Shown here in pieces: positions 42,875-51,906 of a stretch of 64,000 bases of DNA. The translations under genes were made by a program, and so were the position numbers. Origin of the DNA: Infirmifilum lucidum (GTDB lineage: Archaea > Thermoproteota > Thermoprotei > Thermofilales > Thermofilaceae); contig NZ_CP062310.1 in the NCBI RefSeq assembly GCF_014876775.1, forward strand, positions 1-64,000. The letters are read 5' to 3'. Every line of letters begins with the position of its first letter. Position 1 is the stretch's first letter. Under the pieces are notes generated by a model. That model was given only the letters and a program-made list of their open reading frames with translations, was not told the origin of the DNA and searched no databases.

Positions 42875-44464
42875 ATGAGACTTAAAACGGTACACATCCT
42901 GGCAGTAGCAGTAGTAGCGATAATCCTAGCCGGAGCTGCTGTGTACTTCCTTGCTCCGAGAGCCCCCGCTGTCAAAGTGAAGGACGTGTTGGTAATCGGC
43001 ACTACGGACTCCATACAGACTACGCTCGACCCGGCCGAGGCTTACGACTACCTCGGGGTCAACATAATCGAGAACATGGGCGAGGGCCTCTTCGCGTACG
43101 AGCCGGGCACGGCCAGGATAGTCAACAAGCTCGCTGTAAGCTACACAGTGAGCGCTGATAGGAAAGTCTGGGAGATAAAGATAAGGAGGGACGCCAAGTT
43201 CCAGGACGGCACGCCTCTAACAGCACAAGCAGTAGTGTGGTCGTGGAACAGGACGATAACCCTGAACCAAGACCCAGCCTTTCTCATCGCAGATCTCATC
43301 GAAAAGGCTGAAGCAGTATCCGACGACACTATTAGAGTCTACCTGAAGCAACCGTTCGAGGAGACGTACGTCAAGTCCCTACTGGCTACGTGGGTAGCCT
43401 TCCCCGTGAACCCGAAGACCTCTCCCATGGAGGTCGTGAAGCCCCCGAGGACGCTCGACATGATAGGCCCCTACAAGCTGGGGGCGTGGAAGCCTGGCGA
43501 GTACATCGAGCTCGTGGCGAACCCGAACTACTACGGGGATCCGCCGAAAACACCGAGGGTCATCATAAAGTTCTACAAGGACGCGCAGAGCCTCAGGCTG
43601 GCCGTCGAGAACGGGGAGGTAGACGTTGCGTTCAGGACTCTGTCCCCGGCAGACATAAAGGACATCATGGCGAAGGGCCAGCTACAGGTCGTTAGCGGCC
43701 CAGGTATAGCGCCTATCAGGTACCTCGTATTCAACACCGCCAAGGAGCCCTTCAACGACAAGAGAGTCAGGCAGGCCATAGCGTACCTCATAGACCGGAA
43801 CCAGATAGTCAACACTGTGTTCATGGGGCAGTTCGCGCAGCCCCTCTACAGTATGGTTCCGATAGGCTTCCTGGGCCACAAGGACTCCTTCAAGGAGAAG
43901 TATGGGGACAGGCCTAACATAGAGGCTGCGAGGAACCTCCTGAGGCAAGCCGGTTACAGTGAGGCCAACCCTCTGAGGATTGAGCTGTGGTACACCCCGG
44001 TCAGGTACACGCCCGCGGAGCCAGACATTGCCGCCATAATAAAGCAGAACCTAGAGGCGAGCGGCGTGATAAAAGTCGAGCTCAAGAGTGCTGACTGGGC
44101 CACGTACAGGAGTCTGTTCAAGGAGGAGAAGATAGCGTGTTGGCTACTCGGGTGGTACCCAGACTTCCTAGACCCCGACAACTACGTGAGGCCGTTCTAC
44201 CACTCCAAGGCGAACGGCTGGCTCCGCGTGAACTACAAGAACCCGACAGTTGACAGGTTAATAGACGAGCAGGTGCTCCAGCCGACAGACCAGCGCCTCA
44301 AGACTCTAGCCCAGATACAGGACATAGTAGCCGACGACGCCCCGATAATACCGCTGTGGCAGGAGGGCCAGTTCGCGGTAGCGCAGAAGAACGTGAAGGG
44401 CATTGTTCTCGACTACTCGCAGATATTCAGGTACTGGCTGATATACGCTGAGGTAAAAGGATAA
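42875..44464 (+). CDS. Oligopeptide-type ABC importer, substrate-binding protein (family 5)
   Basis: 529 residues. An N-terminal signal/anchor (VHILAVAVVAIILAGAAVYF) places it outside the membrane. TTLDPAEAYDYLGVNIIENM, RRDAKFQDGTPLTAQAVVWS and WLLGWYPDFLDPDNYVRPF are typical of the DppA/OppA family. ATG 42875 fits TATA CTTTAAAAAG (42841-42850), so leaderless. First of five genes that make a complete importer. In archaea this family also binds sugars, so the ligand is not certain. Confidence 0.93.
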   Translation: MRLKTVHILAVAVVAIILAGAAVYFLAPRAPAVKVKDVLVIGTTDSIQTTLDPAEAYDYLGVNIIENMGEGLFAYEPGTARIVNKLAVSYTVSADRKVWEIKIRRDAKFQDGTPLTAQAVVWSWNRTITLNQDPAFLIADLIEKAEAVSDDTIRVYLKQPFEETYVKSLLATWVAFPVNPKTSPMEVVKPPRTLDMIGPYKLGAWKPGEYIELVANPNYYGDPPKTPRVIIKFYKDAQSLRLAVENGEVDVAFRTLSPADIKDIMAKGQLQVVSGPGIAPIRYLVFNTAKEPFNDKRVRQAIAYLIDRNQIVNTVFMGQFAQPLYSMVPIGFLGHKDSFKEKYGDRPNIEAARNLLRQAGYSEANPLRIELWYTPVRYTPAEPDIAAIIKQNLEASGVIKVELKSADWATYRSLFKEEKIACWLLGWYPDFLDPDNYVRPFYHSKANGWLRVNYKNPTVDRLIDEQVLQPTDQRLKTLAQIQDIVADDAPIIPLWQEGQFAVAQKNVKGIVLDYSQIFRYWLIYAEVKG

Positions 44465-44470
44465 GCCCCG

Positions 44471-45505
44471 GTGCCCTTGGAAATGGGCCTAAAAGAATAT
44501 GTTCTTTCTCGCCTACTCTTGACTCCTGTCATGGTCTTCGTCCTCCTCTCGGTAGTCTTCGTCTTGATGCGCGTCCTGCCGGGAGACCCTATAACGATGC
44601 TCGAGGGCAAGAACATCCCGGAGGACGTGCTCGCGAGGAGGAGGGCAGAGCTAGGCCTAGACAAGCCCCTCTACCAGCAGTACGTCGACTATATTTACTC
44701 TATCTTCGTCAAGTTTGACCTGGGCTATACTGCCCTCGAACGCATACCTGTCTCATACCTCATTGCCACGAGGCTCCCAGCTACCGTAGAACTAGCTATA
44801 GCCTCCTCTATTGTAGCAGTAGCTATCGGCGTAGCCCTGGGGGTACTTACAGCTAGGTACCAGTCAGCCCTTGTAAAGACAGCAGTTAGAGTGTACTCTT
44901 CCGTCGTCTACTCTATACCAGTGTTCTACATAGGGATGCTCCTACAACTCGTGGCCTCTAAGAGCATAGGCCTCCCGACAACAGGCAGGCTCTCCCCCGT
45001 TAACATGGTAGTCCTAGACACGCTCCCCTTTAGAACCGGCTTTACACTCATAGACTCTATAATCGCGGGAAGGCCAGACATAGCCCTAGACTTCCTATCC
45101 CACATAGTCCTACCGGCGACAGCACTGGGGCTCTACCTGTCCGGAGTGTTTACACGCGTAACCTACCTCGCCGTTGAAGACTCCATGTCACAGGAGTACG
45201 TGAGGGCTGCTAGGTCGCGGGGAATTAGAGAGTGGGGCGTCGTGCTGAGGTATGGCTTGAGGAACGCCCTCATACCCCTCCTGACAATGGGCGGCCTCCA
45301 GATCGCAGCCCTACTGGGCGGGGCTGTGTTGACCGAAACCACGTTCAACTGGGACGGCCTCGGCCTCCTAGTCTACGAGGGTATACTCAAGAGGGACTAC
45401 GCGATAGTGCAGGGCACAGTCACAATCTACGCAGTTATTGTGGCGCTAGTCAGCCTACTCGTTGACATTACATACGCATATGTCGACCCGAGGGTGAGGT
45501 ACTAG
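44471..45505 (+). CDS. Oligopeptide-type ABC importer permease (DppB-like)
   Basis: 344 residues, six hydrophobic helices. RVLPGDPITMLEGKNIPEDV after the first helix is the usual DppB signature, and EYVRAARSRGIREWGVVLRY is the EAA loop that contacts the ATPases. GTG 44471 or ATG 44483 could start it; it begins 6 nt after the binding protein. Its TAG shares a base with the GTG of the next permease. Confidence 0.93.
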   Translation: MPLEMGLKEYVLSRLLLTPVMVFVLLSVVFVLMRVLPGDPITMLEGKNIPEDVLARRRAELGLDKPLYQQYVDYIYSIFVKFDLGYTALERIPVSYLIATRLPATVELAIASSIVAVAIGVALGVLTARYQSALVKTAVRVYSSVVYSIPVFYIGMLLQLVASKSIGLPTTGRLSPVNMVVLDTLPFRTGFTLIDSIIAGRPDIALDFLSHIVLPATALGLYLSGVFTRVTYLAVEDSMSQEYVRAARSRGIREWGVVLRYGLRNALIPLLTMGGLQIAALLGGAVLTETTFNWDGLGLLVYEGILKRDYAIVQGTVTIYAVIVALVSLLVDITYAYVDPRVRY

Positions 45506-46395
45506 TGAGACTAGTGAGGCTACCCAGGGGCTTCGGAGAGTGGGGCATACTGGTAGGCGGGCTCCTCACAGCAATATTCGTAGCCATGGCTATTGCAAGC
45601 ACGTTCGTCACCATTGGCAACGCCACTGAGAGCTATGTAGTAGTAGATGGGAGGAGAGTAGAAGTCCCGCCCCTGATGCCTCCAGGCTACACGTTAGAAG
45701 TTGGCGGGAAGAGGATTGTTTTCCTGATGGGCACAGACCAACTAGGCCGCGACGTCTTTGCGCGTGTTGTAGGCGGTGCGAGGTTTGTCCTGACAATAGC
45801 CTTCCTCTCAACGGCAATTTCTGCAGTCGTAGGCGTCTTGCTCGGCCTGCTCTCAGGGTACATAGGCGGGCTCTTCGACCGCGCGGTAAGCCTATTAATG
45901 GACAGTATGTACGCTATGCCCGGGCTTGTACTGGCAATAGCCATAGCTGCCCTCCTGGGCGTTGGAGTCTTGAACATCTCGGTGGCTATAGCCGTCGTGT
46001 ACATCCCGAGCTACTACAGGATGGTTAGGGGCGTAGTGCTGTCTCTGAAGTCTAGCCCCTTCGTGGAGGCAGCCAGAGTTGCAGGCGCAGGCCCGTGGGC
46101 TATAGTCGCGAAGCACGTGCTACCGAATACCATGCCCGCGATAGTCTCGCTCCTGCCAGTCAGCTTTGCAGACGCCATCATAACGGAGGCGGGTCTGACG
46201 TTCCTAGGCCTCGGCATCGAGCCCCCTACTCCAGACTGGGGGTTTGACTTGAACAAGGGGAGGCAGTTCTTCCTGGCAGGGTACTGGTGGATAGGAGTCT
46301 TCCCGGGCTTGATGATAGTCTTGAGCGTCCTGGGCTTCCTCATGCTGGGGGAGGGCTTAAACGAGGTTATGAACCCGAGGAGGGTGGAGGCATGA
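45505..46395 (+). CDS. Oligopeptide-type ABC importer permease (DppC-like)
   Basis: 296 residues, six hydrophobic helices with an external loop after the first. GTDQLGRDVFARVVGGARF is the family hallmark, and EAARVAGAGPWAIVAKHVLP is the EAA loop. GTG 45505 overlaps the previous stop by one base. It pairs with the DppB-like permease to form the channel. Confidence 0.93.
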   Translation: MRLVRLPRGFGEWGILVGGLLTAIFVAMAIASTFVTIGNATESYVVVDGRRVEVPPLMPPGYTLEVGGKRIVFLMGTDQLGRDVFARVVGGARFVLTIAFLSTAISAVVGVLLGLLSGYIGGLFDRAVSLLMDSMYAMPGLVLAIAIAALLGVGVLNISVAIAVVYIPSYYRMVRGVVLSLKSSPFVEAARVAGAGPWAIVAKHVLPNTMPAIVSLLPVSFADAIITEAGLTFLGLGIEPPTPDWGFDLNKGRQFFLAGYWWIGVFPGLMIVLSVLGFLMLGEGLNEVMNPRRVEA

Positions 46396-47339
46396 GCCTG
46401 TTAAACGTGGAGAGCCTAAGGGTTTCCTACAGGACGCGTAGGGGCAGGCTCGAAGCCCTGAGCAACGTCTCGCTGAGCGTGGGCGAGGGGGAAGTCATGG
46501 GCGTCGTGGGGGAGAGTGGCTCGGGCAAGAGTACCCTCGGGCTCACGGTCATACGCCTACTGCCCGGGAACGCTGTGATAGAGTCGGGCTCAGTGCGTTT
46601 TAACGGAGTGGACTTCTTGAGGCTCCCAGAGGAGGAGGTGAGGAAGATGCGTGGACGCGTAATAAGCATGGTCTTCCAGGATCCCTACGCCAGCCTGAAC
46701 CCAGTCATGAAGATCGGGGAGCACTTCGCGGAGCTATTCCTCGAGCACGGCGCCGCGTCAAGCGAGGAGGAGGCGCTGAGAGAGGCTGGCGAGATCCTTG
46801 AGAGGATGGGCGTGCCGAGAGAGAGGCTCAACGACTACCCCCACCAGCTCAGCGGGGGGCAGAGGCAGAGAGTGGCTATAGGGCTCGCACTGGCCTTGAA
46901 GCCCCGCTTAGTCATCGCGGATGAGATAACAACGGCTCTCGACGCCCTCGTCGAGGCACAGATAGTGGAGTTGCTGAAAGAGGTCAAGGCGTCGTATAGG
47001 ACTTCAATGCTCTTTATAACCCACAACATGGGGCTCGTGGCGGAGATCGCAGACAGGGTCACTGTAATGTACGCGGGGGAAGTGGTCGAGTCTGGGAGAG
47101 TAGACGAGGTCATTAGAGACCCGATGCACCCTTACACCAAGGCACTACTAAGCTCTGTCCCGCGCATTGGAGGCCCGAAAGACGTTAAACCAATCCCCGG
47201 CGAGCCCCCAGACATGCACAACCCGCCCCCCGGCTGCCGCTTCCACCCAAGGTGCCCCTTTGCGACGGGGAATTGCCGGGTAGAGGAGCCTGTTTTGAAG
47301 GGTATCGGTGATAGGTATGTCGCCTGCCACCTCTGGTAG
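46392..47339 (+). CDS. Oligopeptide-type ABC importer ATPase (DppD-like)
   Basis: 315 residues. Walker A GESGSGKSTL, signature QLSGGQRQRVAIG, Walker B LVIADEITTALD, and the C-terminal oligopeptide extension with four Cys-associated segments GCRFHPRCPFATGNCRVEEP, which can bind an Fe-S cluster in some relatives. The start is ATG 46392 inside the preceding stop (ATGA); the frame is open further up but inside dppC. Confidence 0.93.
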   Translation: MSLLNVESLRVSYRTRRGRLEALSNVSLSVGEGEVMGVVGESGSGKSTLGLTVIRLLPGNAVIESGSVRFNGVDFLRLPEEEVRKMRGRVISMVFQDPYASLNPVMKIGEHFAELFLEHGAASSEEEALREAGEILERMGVPRERLNDYPHQLSGGQRQRVAIGLALALKPRLVIADEITTALDALVEAQIVELLKEVKASYRTSMLFITHNMGLVAEIADRVTVMYAGEVVESGRVDEVIRDPMHPYTKALLSSVPRIGGPKDVKPIPGEPPDMHNPPPGCRFHPRCPFATGNCRVEEPVLKGIGDRYVACHLW

Positions 47340-48318
47340 AGAGCTACTCAGAGTCGAAAACCTCAAAGTCTACTACCCGCTTAGGAGGACACTCGAGGAG
47401 ATACTAGCAGGGGTTAGGAGGTTCCTGAGGGCAGTTGACGGCGTGAGTTTCTCGATCCTGGAAGGAGAGTCACTGGCACTCGTAGGCGAGAGCGGGTCAG
47501 GCAAGACGACGGTGGCGAGAGCCATAGTGGGGCTCGTGGAGCCCACGGAAGGCAGGATAACCTACAACGGGTACGATGTAGCGGCGTTCAGGGGGAGAGA
47601 GCTTGCAATGTTCAGGCGTAGTGTGCAGATGGTCTTCCAGGATCCTAGCGTGAGTCTAAACCCGCGCATGAGGGTCGGTGACCAGGTTAAGTTCCCACTA
47701 GACGTGAACAAGATAGGCAGCAAAGAGGAGCGCAGGCAGATAGTGCTTGAGACCCTTAAACGCGTGGGGCTCGTGCCCCCAGAGGACTTCTACAACAGGT
47801 ACCCCCACCAGCTCAGCGGGGGACAGAGGCAGAGAGTAGCGATTGCGCGAGCCCTAGTCTTGAGGCCAAGGCTCCTCATAGCCGATGAGCCCATCTCGAA
47901 CATAGACGTCTCTGCTAGAGCACAGATCCTCTCCCTGTTGAAGGAGCTCAGAGAAGAGATGGGCCTCACGCTACTCTACATAACGCACGACCTCTCATCC
48001 GCATGGGCGGTAGCAGACAAAGTCGCAGTAATGTACCTCGGCAAGATTCTGGAGTACGGACGCGTCGACGACGTATTTACAAACCCGCTACACCCATACA
48101 CAAGGGCTCTGCTGAGCTCTGTCCCCTCACTCTCGCCGGAACAGAAGCTACGCAAGAAACTCCTGCTGAGCGGGGAGGTTCCAAACGCCATCAATATACC
48201 TAGCGGCTGCAGGCTACACCCCCGCTGTCCATTTGCGTCGCAGAAGTGCAGGGTAGAAGAGCCAAGCTTACTCGATGCTGGCAACGGCCATTTAGTCGCG
48301 TGCCACCTCTACGGCTGA
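47317..48318 (+). CDS. Oligopeptide-type ABC importer ATPase (DppF-like)
   Basis: 333 residues. Walker A GESGSGKTTVARA, signature QLSGGQRQRVAIA, Walker B LLIADEPISNID; the C-terminal Cys region is GCRLHPRCPFASQKCRVEEP. ATG 47317 overlaps the DppD-like gene by 23 nt; GTG 47308 is also possible. Last gene of the importer operon; it forms the heterodimer with the preceding ATPase. Confidence 0.93.
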   Translation: MSPATSGRELLRVENLKVYYPLRRTLEEILAGVRRFLRAVDGVSFSILEGESLALVGESGSGKTTVARAIVGLVEPTEGRITYNGYDVAAFRGRELAMFRRSVQMVFQDPSVSLNPRMRVGDQVKFPLDVNKIGSKEERRQIVLETLKRVGLVPPEDFYNRYPHQLSGGQRQRVAIARALVLRPRLLIADEPISNIDVSARAQILSLLKELREEMGLTLLYITHDLSSAWAVADKVAVMYLGKILEYGRVDDVFTNPLHPYTRALLSSVPSLSPEQKLRKKLLLSGEVPNAINIPSGCRLHPRCPFASQKCRVEEPSLLDAGNGHLVACHLYG

Positions 48319-48383
48319 AATATCCACTGTGGCTTTATGTCTTGAATTGTTTCTGCGAAAAACCCTGCTTCTGGGTCAGAGGG

Positions 48384-48767
48384 CTAGAAGATAAAGATAG
48401 TGTTTACACCTACTATCCTCGAGTACAGTACGAGTAGTAGGGCTAGGTACCACGGTGCCAGGGCGATTGCCAGGACTCTGAAGTCGTAGTAGCCCTTGTA
48501 CGCGAGGTAGAAGAGGATGGAGATGGAGGCGAGTAGCAGGTAGAAGAATAGGTGGAAAGTGAACTTTGCCGCGAACGTCGGGAAGAAGGGTACAAGCTGT
48601 GCGACCATGAACCCGTCCATAAAGCCGACGACGGCGAGGTACAGTAGCTCGCTCCACTCCTCGCTGCTCGAAGGCCTCCCCTTGTAGAGCCTGAGCGTGA
48701 GGAGCGAGAGAACCACTACTATGCCCGCCATGGCCTGCTGGAGCAAGGTGGCCACCTGTTCTCTCAT
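48384..48767 (-). CDS. Small four-helix membrane protein
   Basis: 127 residues with four hydrophobic helices (about 10-25, 40-62, 66-90, 97-120) and a short basic loop RLYKGRPSSSEE. No motif that I know. ATG 48767 lies between two convergent/divergent units: the ABC importer ends 65 nt from its stop, and the NifX-like gene is divergent. Unknown function. Confidence 0.65.
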   Translation of the reverse strand: MREQVATLLQQAMAGIVVVLSLLTLRLYKGRPSSSEEWSELLYLAVVGFMDGFMVAQLVPFFPTFAAKFTFHLFFYLLLASISILFYLAYKGYYDFRVLAIALAPWYLALLLVLYSRIVGVNTIFIF

Positions 48768-48864
48768 ACTCGAAACGAGTATTAAAGCATTTTAGTTCAA
48801 TAGCTCGTGGGCCCAGAGACGCCCCTGAGTAAGGAATATAAGCAATGCCTGTACCCCGGAGGGT

Positions 48865-49287
48865 GTGCAGGCACTGATCCCAGTTGTGAAGGTCAGTGAT
48901 AAACTCTTCCTCTCGCCACACTTTGGTCGCGCGCCAGAGTTCGCGGTCTACGAGGTGGAAGGCGGCAGGATCGTAGACACGCACTTTGTGGAGAACCCCT
49001 ACGCGAAGTCGGAGGAACACTCCGGGCACGGGCGTGTAGTACTCGAGCTGGTATCTAGCCTAAACCCTGACGTAGCCGTTGTAAGGTCGATCGGCGGCGG
49101 AGCTTTCTACAGGCTGAAGTCTAGGGGCGTGAGGGTATACAGGTCGACAGACAGAGAGGCTATAGAAGCAGTCTTAAAGCTGGTAGGGGGGACTGGAGGA
49201 GTTGCAGGAGCCCTACGAGGAACACTAGACTACAATCTGGAAGTATCGCCCTTTAGTGTGGAGGCATGTTTAATAGAGTCCTTATAA
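48865..49287 (+). CDS. NifX/NafY-like dinitrogenase FeMo-cofactor family protein
   Basis: 140 residues. SDKLFLSPHFGRAPEFAVYE, the NPYAKSEEHSGHGRVVLELV middle part and AVVRSIGGGAFYRLKSRGVR follow the family pattern; the fold is RNase H-like and binds metal clusters. Archaea without nitrogenase carry several such proteins of unclear role, maybe in Fe-S or Mo handling. GTG 48865 start. A TATA-like GGAATATAAG lies at 48834-48843. Confidence 0.85.
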   Translation: MQALIPVVKVSDKLFLSPHFGRAPEFAVYEVEGGRIVDTHFVENPYAKSEEHSGHGRVVLELVSSLNPDVAVVRSIGGGAFYRLKSRGVRVYRSTDREAIEAVLKLVGGTGGVAGALRGTLDYNLEVSPFSVEACLIESL

Positions 49288-49300
49288 CTCCTTTACTGTG

Positions 49301-50080
49301 ATGTTAAATAGGAGGAGGTTCCTCTCCCTAGCCGTGGCGGGAGGACTCTTCTCGCTAGCTGGCCTCGCCTTGAGAGACTCTACAGCTATCGACGTCAGGA
49401 GAGTGGAGGTAGACCTGGGTTTCGGCCTGACTCTAATGCTGGTCACGGACACCCACTTGCACGGCTGGGGGTGGAGGGAGAAGCTCGTTAAGAGGGCACT
49501 CGAGGAGGGGTCTAGGGAAGCCGATGTACTGGTCTTCCTCGGAGACGGCTACGACTCTTTTTCCCCCAGCCCCGAGATAATGTCCAGGCTCTTGTCCGAC
49601 CTAGACCTCCCGAAGCTAGGAGTACTGGGTAACCACGAGCACTGGGCGTCTGACAAGTTTCCCCTGGAGAAAGGGCTTGAGGCCTACAGGAAGGCGGGCG
49701 TCGAGATACTTACAAACAGATCCCTGGAGCTTATGGGGGTTAAGTTCGGCGGGGTGGACTGGTACCACGACGAAGCCTCGCTGGGGAGGTCGTACTTGAG
49801 GGAGGTTGGAAAGGTCGACGTACTGCTCTCGCACACGCCGGACGTGATAGGCCTGGATCCAGAGGCCTCTCTAGTGCTAGCCGGGCACACACACGGCGGG
49901 CAGGTATGCCTCCCCCTGATAGGGCCGCTCTGGACTCCTAGCAGGTATGGGACAAAGTACGCCAGCGGGCTCTTCGAAGTAGAGGGGAGGAGGTTGTACG
50001 TGAGTAGAGGGCTCGGCGAAGCCGCCTTCCTGCCAGTCAGGTTGAACTGCCCTCGAGAGTTAACCCTCATCAGAATATAG
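49301..50080 (+). CDS. Calcineurin-like metallophosphoesterase with Tat-type leader
   Basis: 259 residues. N-terminus LNRRRFLSLAVAGGLFSLAG is a twin-Arg (RRxFL) export signal or anchor. Metal-binding motifs in order: DTHLHG, GDGYD, GNHEHW, LLSHTP and AGHTHGGQ, as in the YkuE/LpxH-like phosphoesterases. It would work outside the membrane on phosphoesters such as lipid heads or nucleotides. ATG 49301; a GTG one codon earlier is possible. Follows the NifX-like gene by 13 nt. Confidence 0.9.
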   Translation: MLNRRRFLSLAVAGGLFSLAGLALRDSTAIDVRRVEVDLGFGLTLMLVTDTHLHGWGWREKLVKRALEEGSREADVLVFLGDGYDSFSPSPEIMSRLLSDLDLPKLGVLGNHEHWASDKFPLEKGLEAYRKAGVEILTNRSLELMGVKFGGVDWYHDEASLGRSYLREVGKVDVLLSHTPDVIGLDPEASLVLAGHTHGGQVCLPLIGPLWTPSRYGTKYASGLFEVEGRRLYVSRGLGEAAFLPVRLNCPRELTLIRI

Positions 50081-50085
50081 CTGAT

Positions 50086-51288
50086 TTACTGCTCTCTGGG
50101 GCCTGAAAGGGCCCTCTTGACGTCCTCCGGGCTCCTTGCCGCTCTCAGGATCTGGAGGGCCTGGCCGTAGAGGTCTTGTAGCTTCTCCAGGTCTTCGGGG
50201 GCGTAGCCCTGGGTGAGTAGCGTAACGTTCAGGGTGCTGCTCACCAGGGAGATTACCTCCTCGCGAGTAATGTCCCCGAGCACGTAGTGGCTGAGTATGT
50301 CTTCGAGGAATTCTACCGCGAGCCTAGGGTTGTAGAGGAGCCTCCTCCTGTAGAGCGGCCCTGGCCTCTCTTTCAGCCTGAGACTGGAGAGAGTGAGGCC
50401 CTCGCGGAAGACTGCCCCGGGCCTCGCCGGCACGGCTTGCACTGCGATTCCCGCTGCCGCGCCCTGCCTGTTCTTCCTGAGGTAGCCTCCAACCTTCCGT
50501 AGTGCCTTCTCGGCTAGGCTTACTGCCTCGCCATCCTCGAACTCCCTCCAGCGGGGATTGTGCTTGAAACTCGACGGGTTTGTCCAGGATGGCTCAAAGT
50601 CGTCCAGGTCTTCGGGTTTCAGTGCTACGCAGACGGCGTCTAGCTCCCTGTGGAGGCTGAGGGGGGCCGTGAATACGCGTTGTGGATCCATGAGGTTCTC
50701 GACCTTTATCTTCGAGCCGTACTTGGCGTTGATTGACTGGACTCTGTCCCTAACCTTCTCGAGCACCAGCTGGACAGCAGACCACGTCGCGTCCAGGACG
50801 CCCTTCTGCGCGAGGAAGTCTTCCGGTATTGCCCGCTCGTGGACGTGTACGTGCATCCCCCTACCGCTCCACTTCAGCCAGACGCTCTTAACGACGCCCT
50901 CCTTCTCGAGCTCGCCGACTATGGCCCTAGCGACCTCGATTGTGGCCCGCCAGTGTTCAGGCGTGGAGTCAATGTCCCACGTGAGCGTGCGCAGGGCGAC
51001 ATTGCCAGTGTAGTCGAGGGCGTCCTCCCTCGAGTCTAGCTTGCGGTAGATGTTCGCAGTGCCGTAGAAAGCTCTAGGCTTGAGGCGTCTAAGCTGAGCG
51101 TAGAGCCTCGCCAAGTCTTCCTTAGAGCCGACTTTCAGGGGCTCCCCCTCCCAGTACCTCACCAGGAGAGGCCTCCCATCCTTCATCCTCCTCTCGCAGT
51201 GAACTGCGACCCACCTGCCCCTCAGGAATTCCGCCACCTCTGCGAGAACGCTCGCGTTATAGTAGTAAGTTGCGGCTAGACTGGGCAC
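50086..51288 (-). CDS. Archaeo-eukaryotic primase (AEP)-like protein
   Basis: 400 residues. Three motifs of the AEP catalytic core are in order: hhhDhD as TLTWDIDST (Asp105, Asp107), SxH-like SGRGMHVHVHE (about 141-149), and MDPQRVFTAPLSLHRELD, where PriS has a basic residue followed by R-x-PxSLHxxxG. The protein is not an obvious PriS: its N-terminus (YYYNASVLAEVAEFLRGRW) and the long C-terminal helical part differ, and no zinc-binding motif is seen. It may prime, extend or repair DNA. Convergent with the phosphoesterase gene and next to a nucleotide-cleaning DUF84 enzyme. Confidence 0.7.
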   Translation of the reverse strand: MPSLAATYYYNASVLAEVAEFLRGRWVAVHCERRMKDGRPLLVRYWEGEPLKVGSKEDLARLYAQLRRLKPRAFYGTANIYRKLDSREDALDYTGNVALRTLTWDIDSTPEHWRATIEVARAIVGELEKEGVVKSVWLKWSGRGMHVHVHERAIPEDFLAQKGVLDATWSAVQLVLEKVRDRVQSINAKYGSKIKVENLMDPQRVFTAPLSLHRELDAVCVALKPEDLDDFEPSWTNPSSFKHNPRWREFEDGEAVSLAEKALRKVGGYLRKNRQGAAAGIAVQAVPARPGAVFREGLTLSSLRLKERPGPLYRRRLLYNPRLAVEFLEDILSHYVLGDITREEVISLVSSTLNVTLLTQGYAPEDLEKLQDLYGQALQILRAARSPEDVKRALSGPREQ

Positions 51289-51340
51289 GCGAATAAGTAC
51301 TGGTTTCCTGTTTTATCCCTATTTGTTAACTATCCTGCAG

Positions 51341-51874
51341 CTACCCAGGCTTGAAGTAAAGTTCTCTGTTCTCGAACGGTATGAGGGCCATCAGCGTAGC
51401 GTAGTAGGATAGATCTTCCCTCGTGACCCTCCCCTTAGACAGTAGCCGTATGACACCGCCCCTCTCCCCGATGTTCTCTGTCCCGAAGTAGCTGTCCGCG
51501 ACCTCCTCCAGCTCGCTGTACACGCCCCTGTACAGGGGCTCCACGAACCTCCGCGGGAGCGGGAAGCCCGGGCTGAAGCCCACTGACTCCTCACCCATGC
51601 GAGAGACGATGTACGCGGCCTGGACGTCTAGAGCGTGGCCCCCCACGGGGATTATTCCTGCCTCAACGCCGACTGCGAAGTCTGCGTCTTGCCTGCTACT
51701 CGCGTAGAGAGCGCGCTTTCTAGCCCCCTCTACTATCTCATCTATTCCTACCGGCTGGGGCTTCAGGCCCTCAACTTTGACTCCGAGCACTTCCGCCCCG
51801 CCGAAGACTCTCGTGAATGCCCTCCTGACGCCCTCTATCTTCGAGGGGTTGAGCGTCCCAACCACGACCAGCAC
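51341..51874 (-). CDS. DUF84 inosine/xanthosine triphosphatase
   Basis: 177 residues from GTG 51874. VVVGTLNPSKIEGVRRAF is the N-terminal signature of DUF84 (YjjX) NTPases; DFAVGVEAGI and GFSPGFPLPRRFVEPL follow at the usual places. Removes damaged nucleotides such as ITP and XTP from the pool. The frame is open much further upstream, but that part lies in the SLC13 gene and is unlike the family. It starts 32 nt after that gene's stop on the same strand. Confidence 0.85.
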   Translation of the reverse strand: MLVVVGTLNPSKIEGVRRAFTRVFGGAEVLGVKVEGLKPQPVGIDEIVEGARKRALYASSRQDADFAVGVEAGIIPVGGHALDVQAAYIVSRMGEESVGFSPGFPLPRRFVEPLYRGVYSELEEVADSYFGTENIGERGGVIRLLSKGRVTREDLSYYATLMALIPFENRELYFKPG

Positions 51875-51906
51875 GAGTGTAACAACGTGGAGAACAGATT
51901 TCAACG

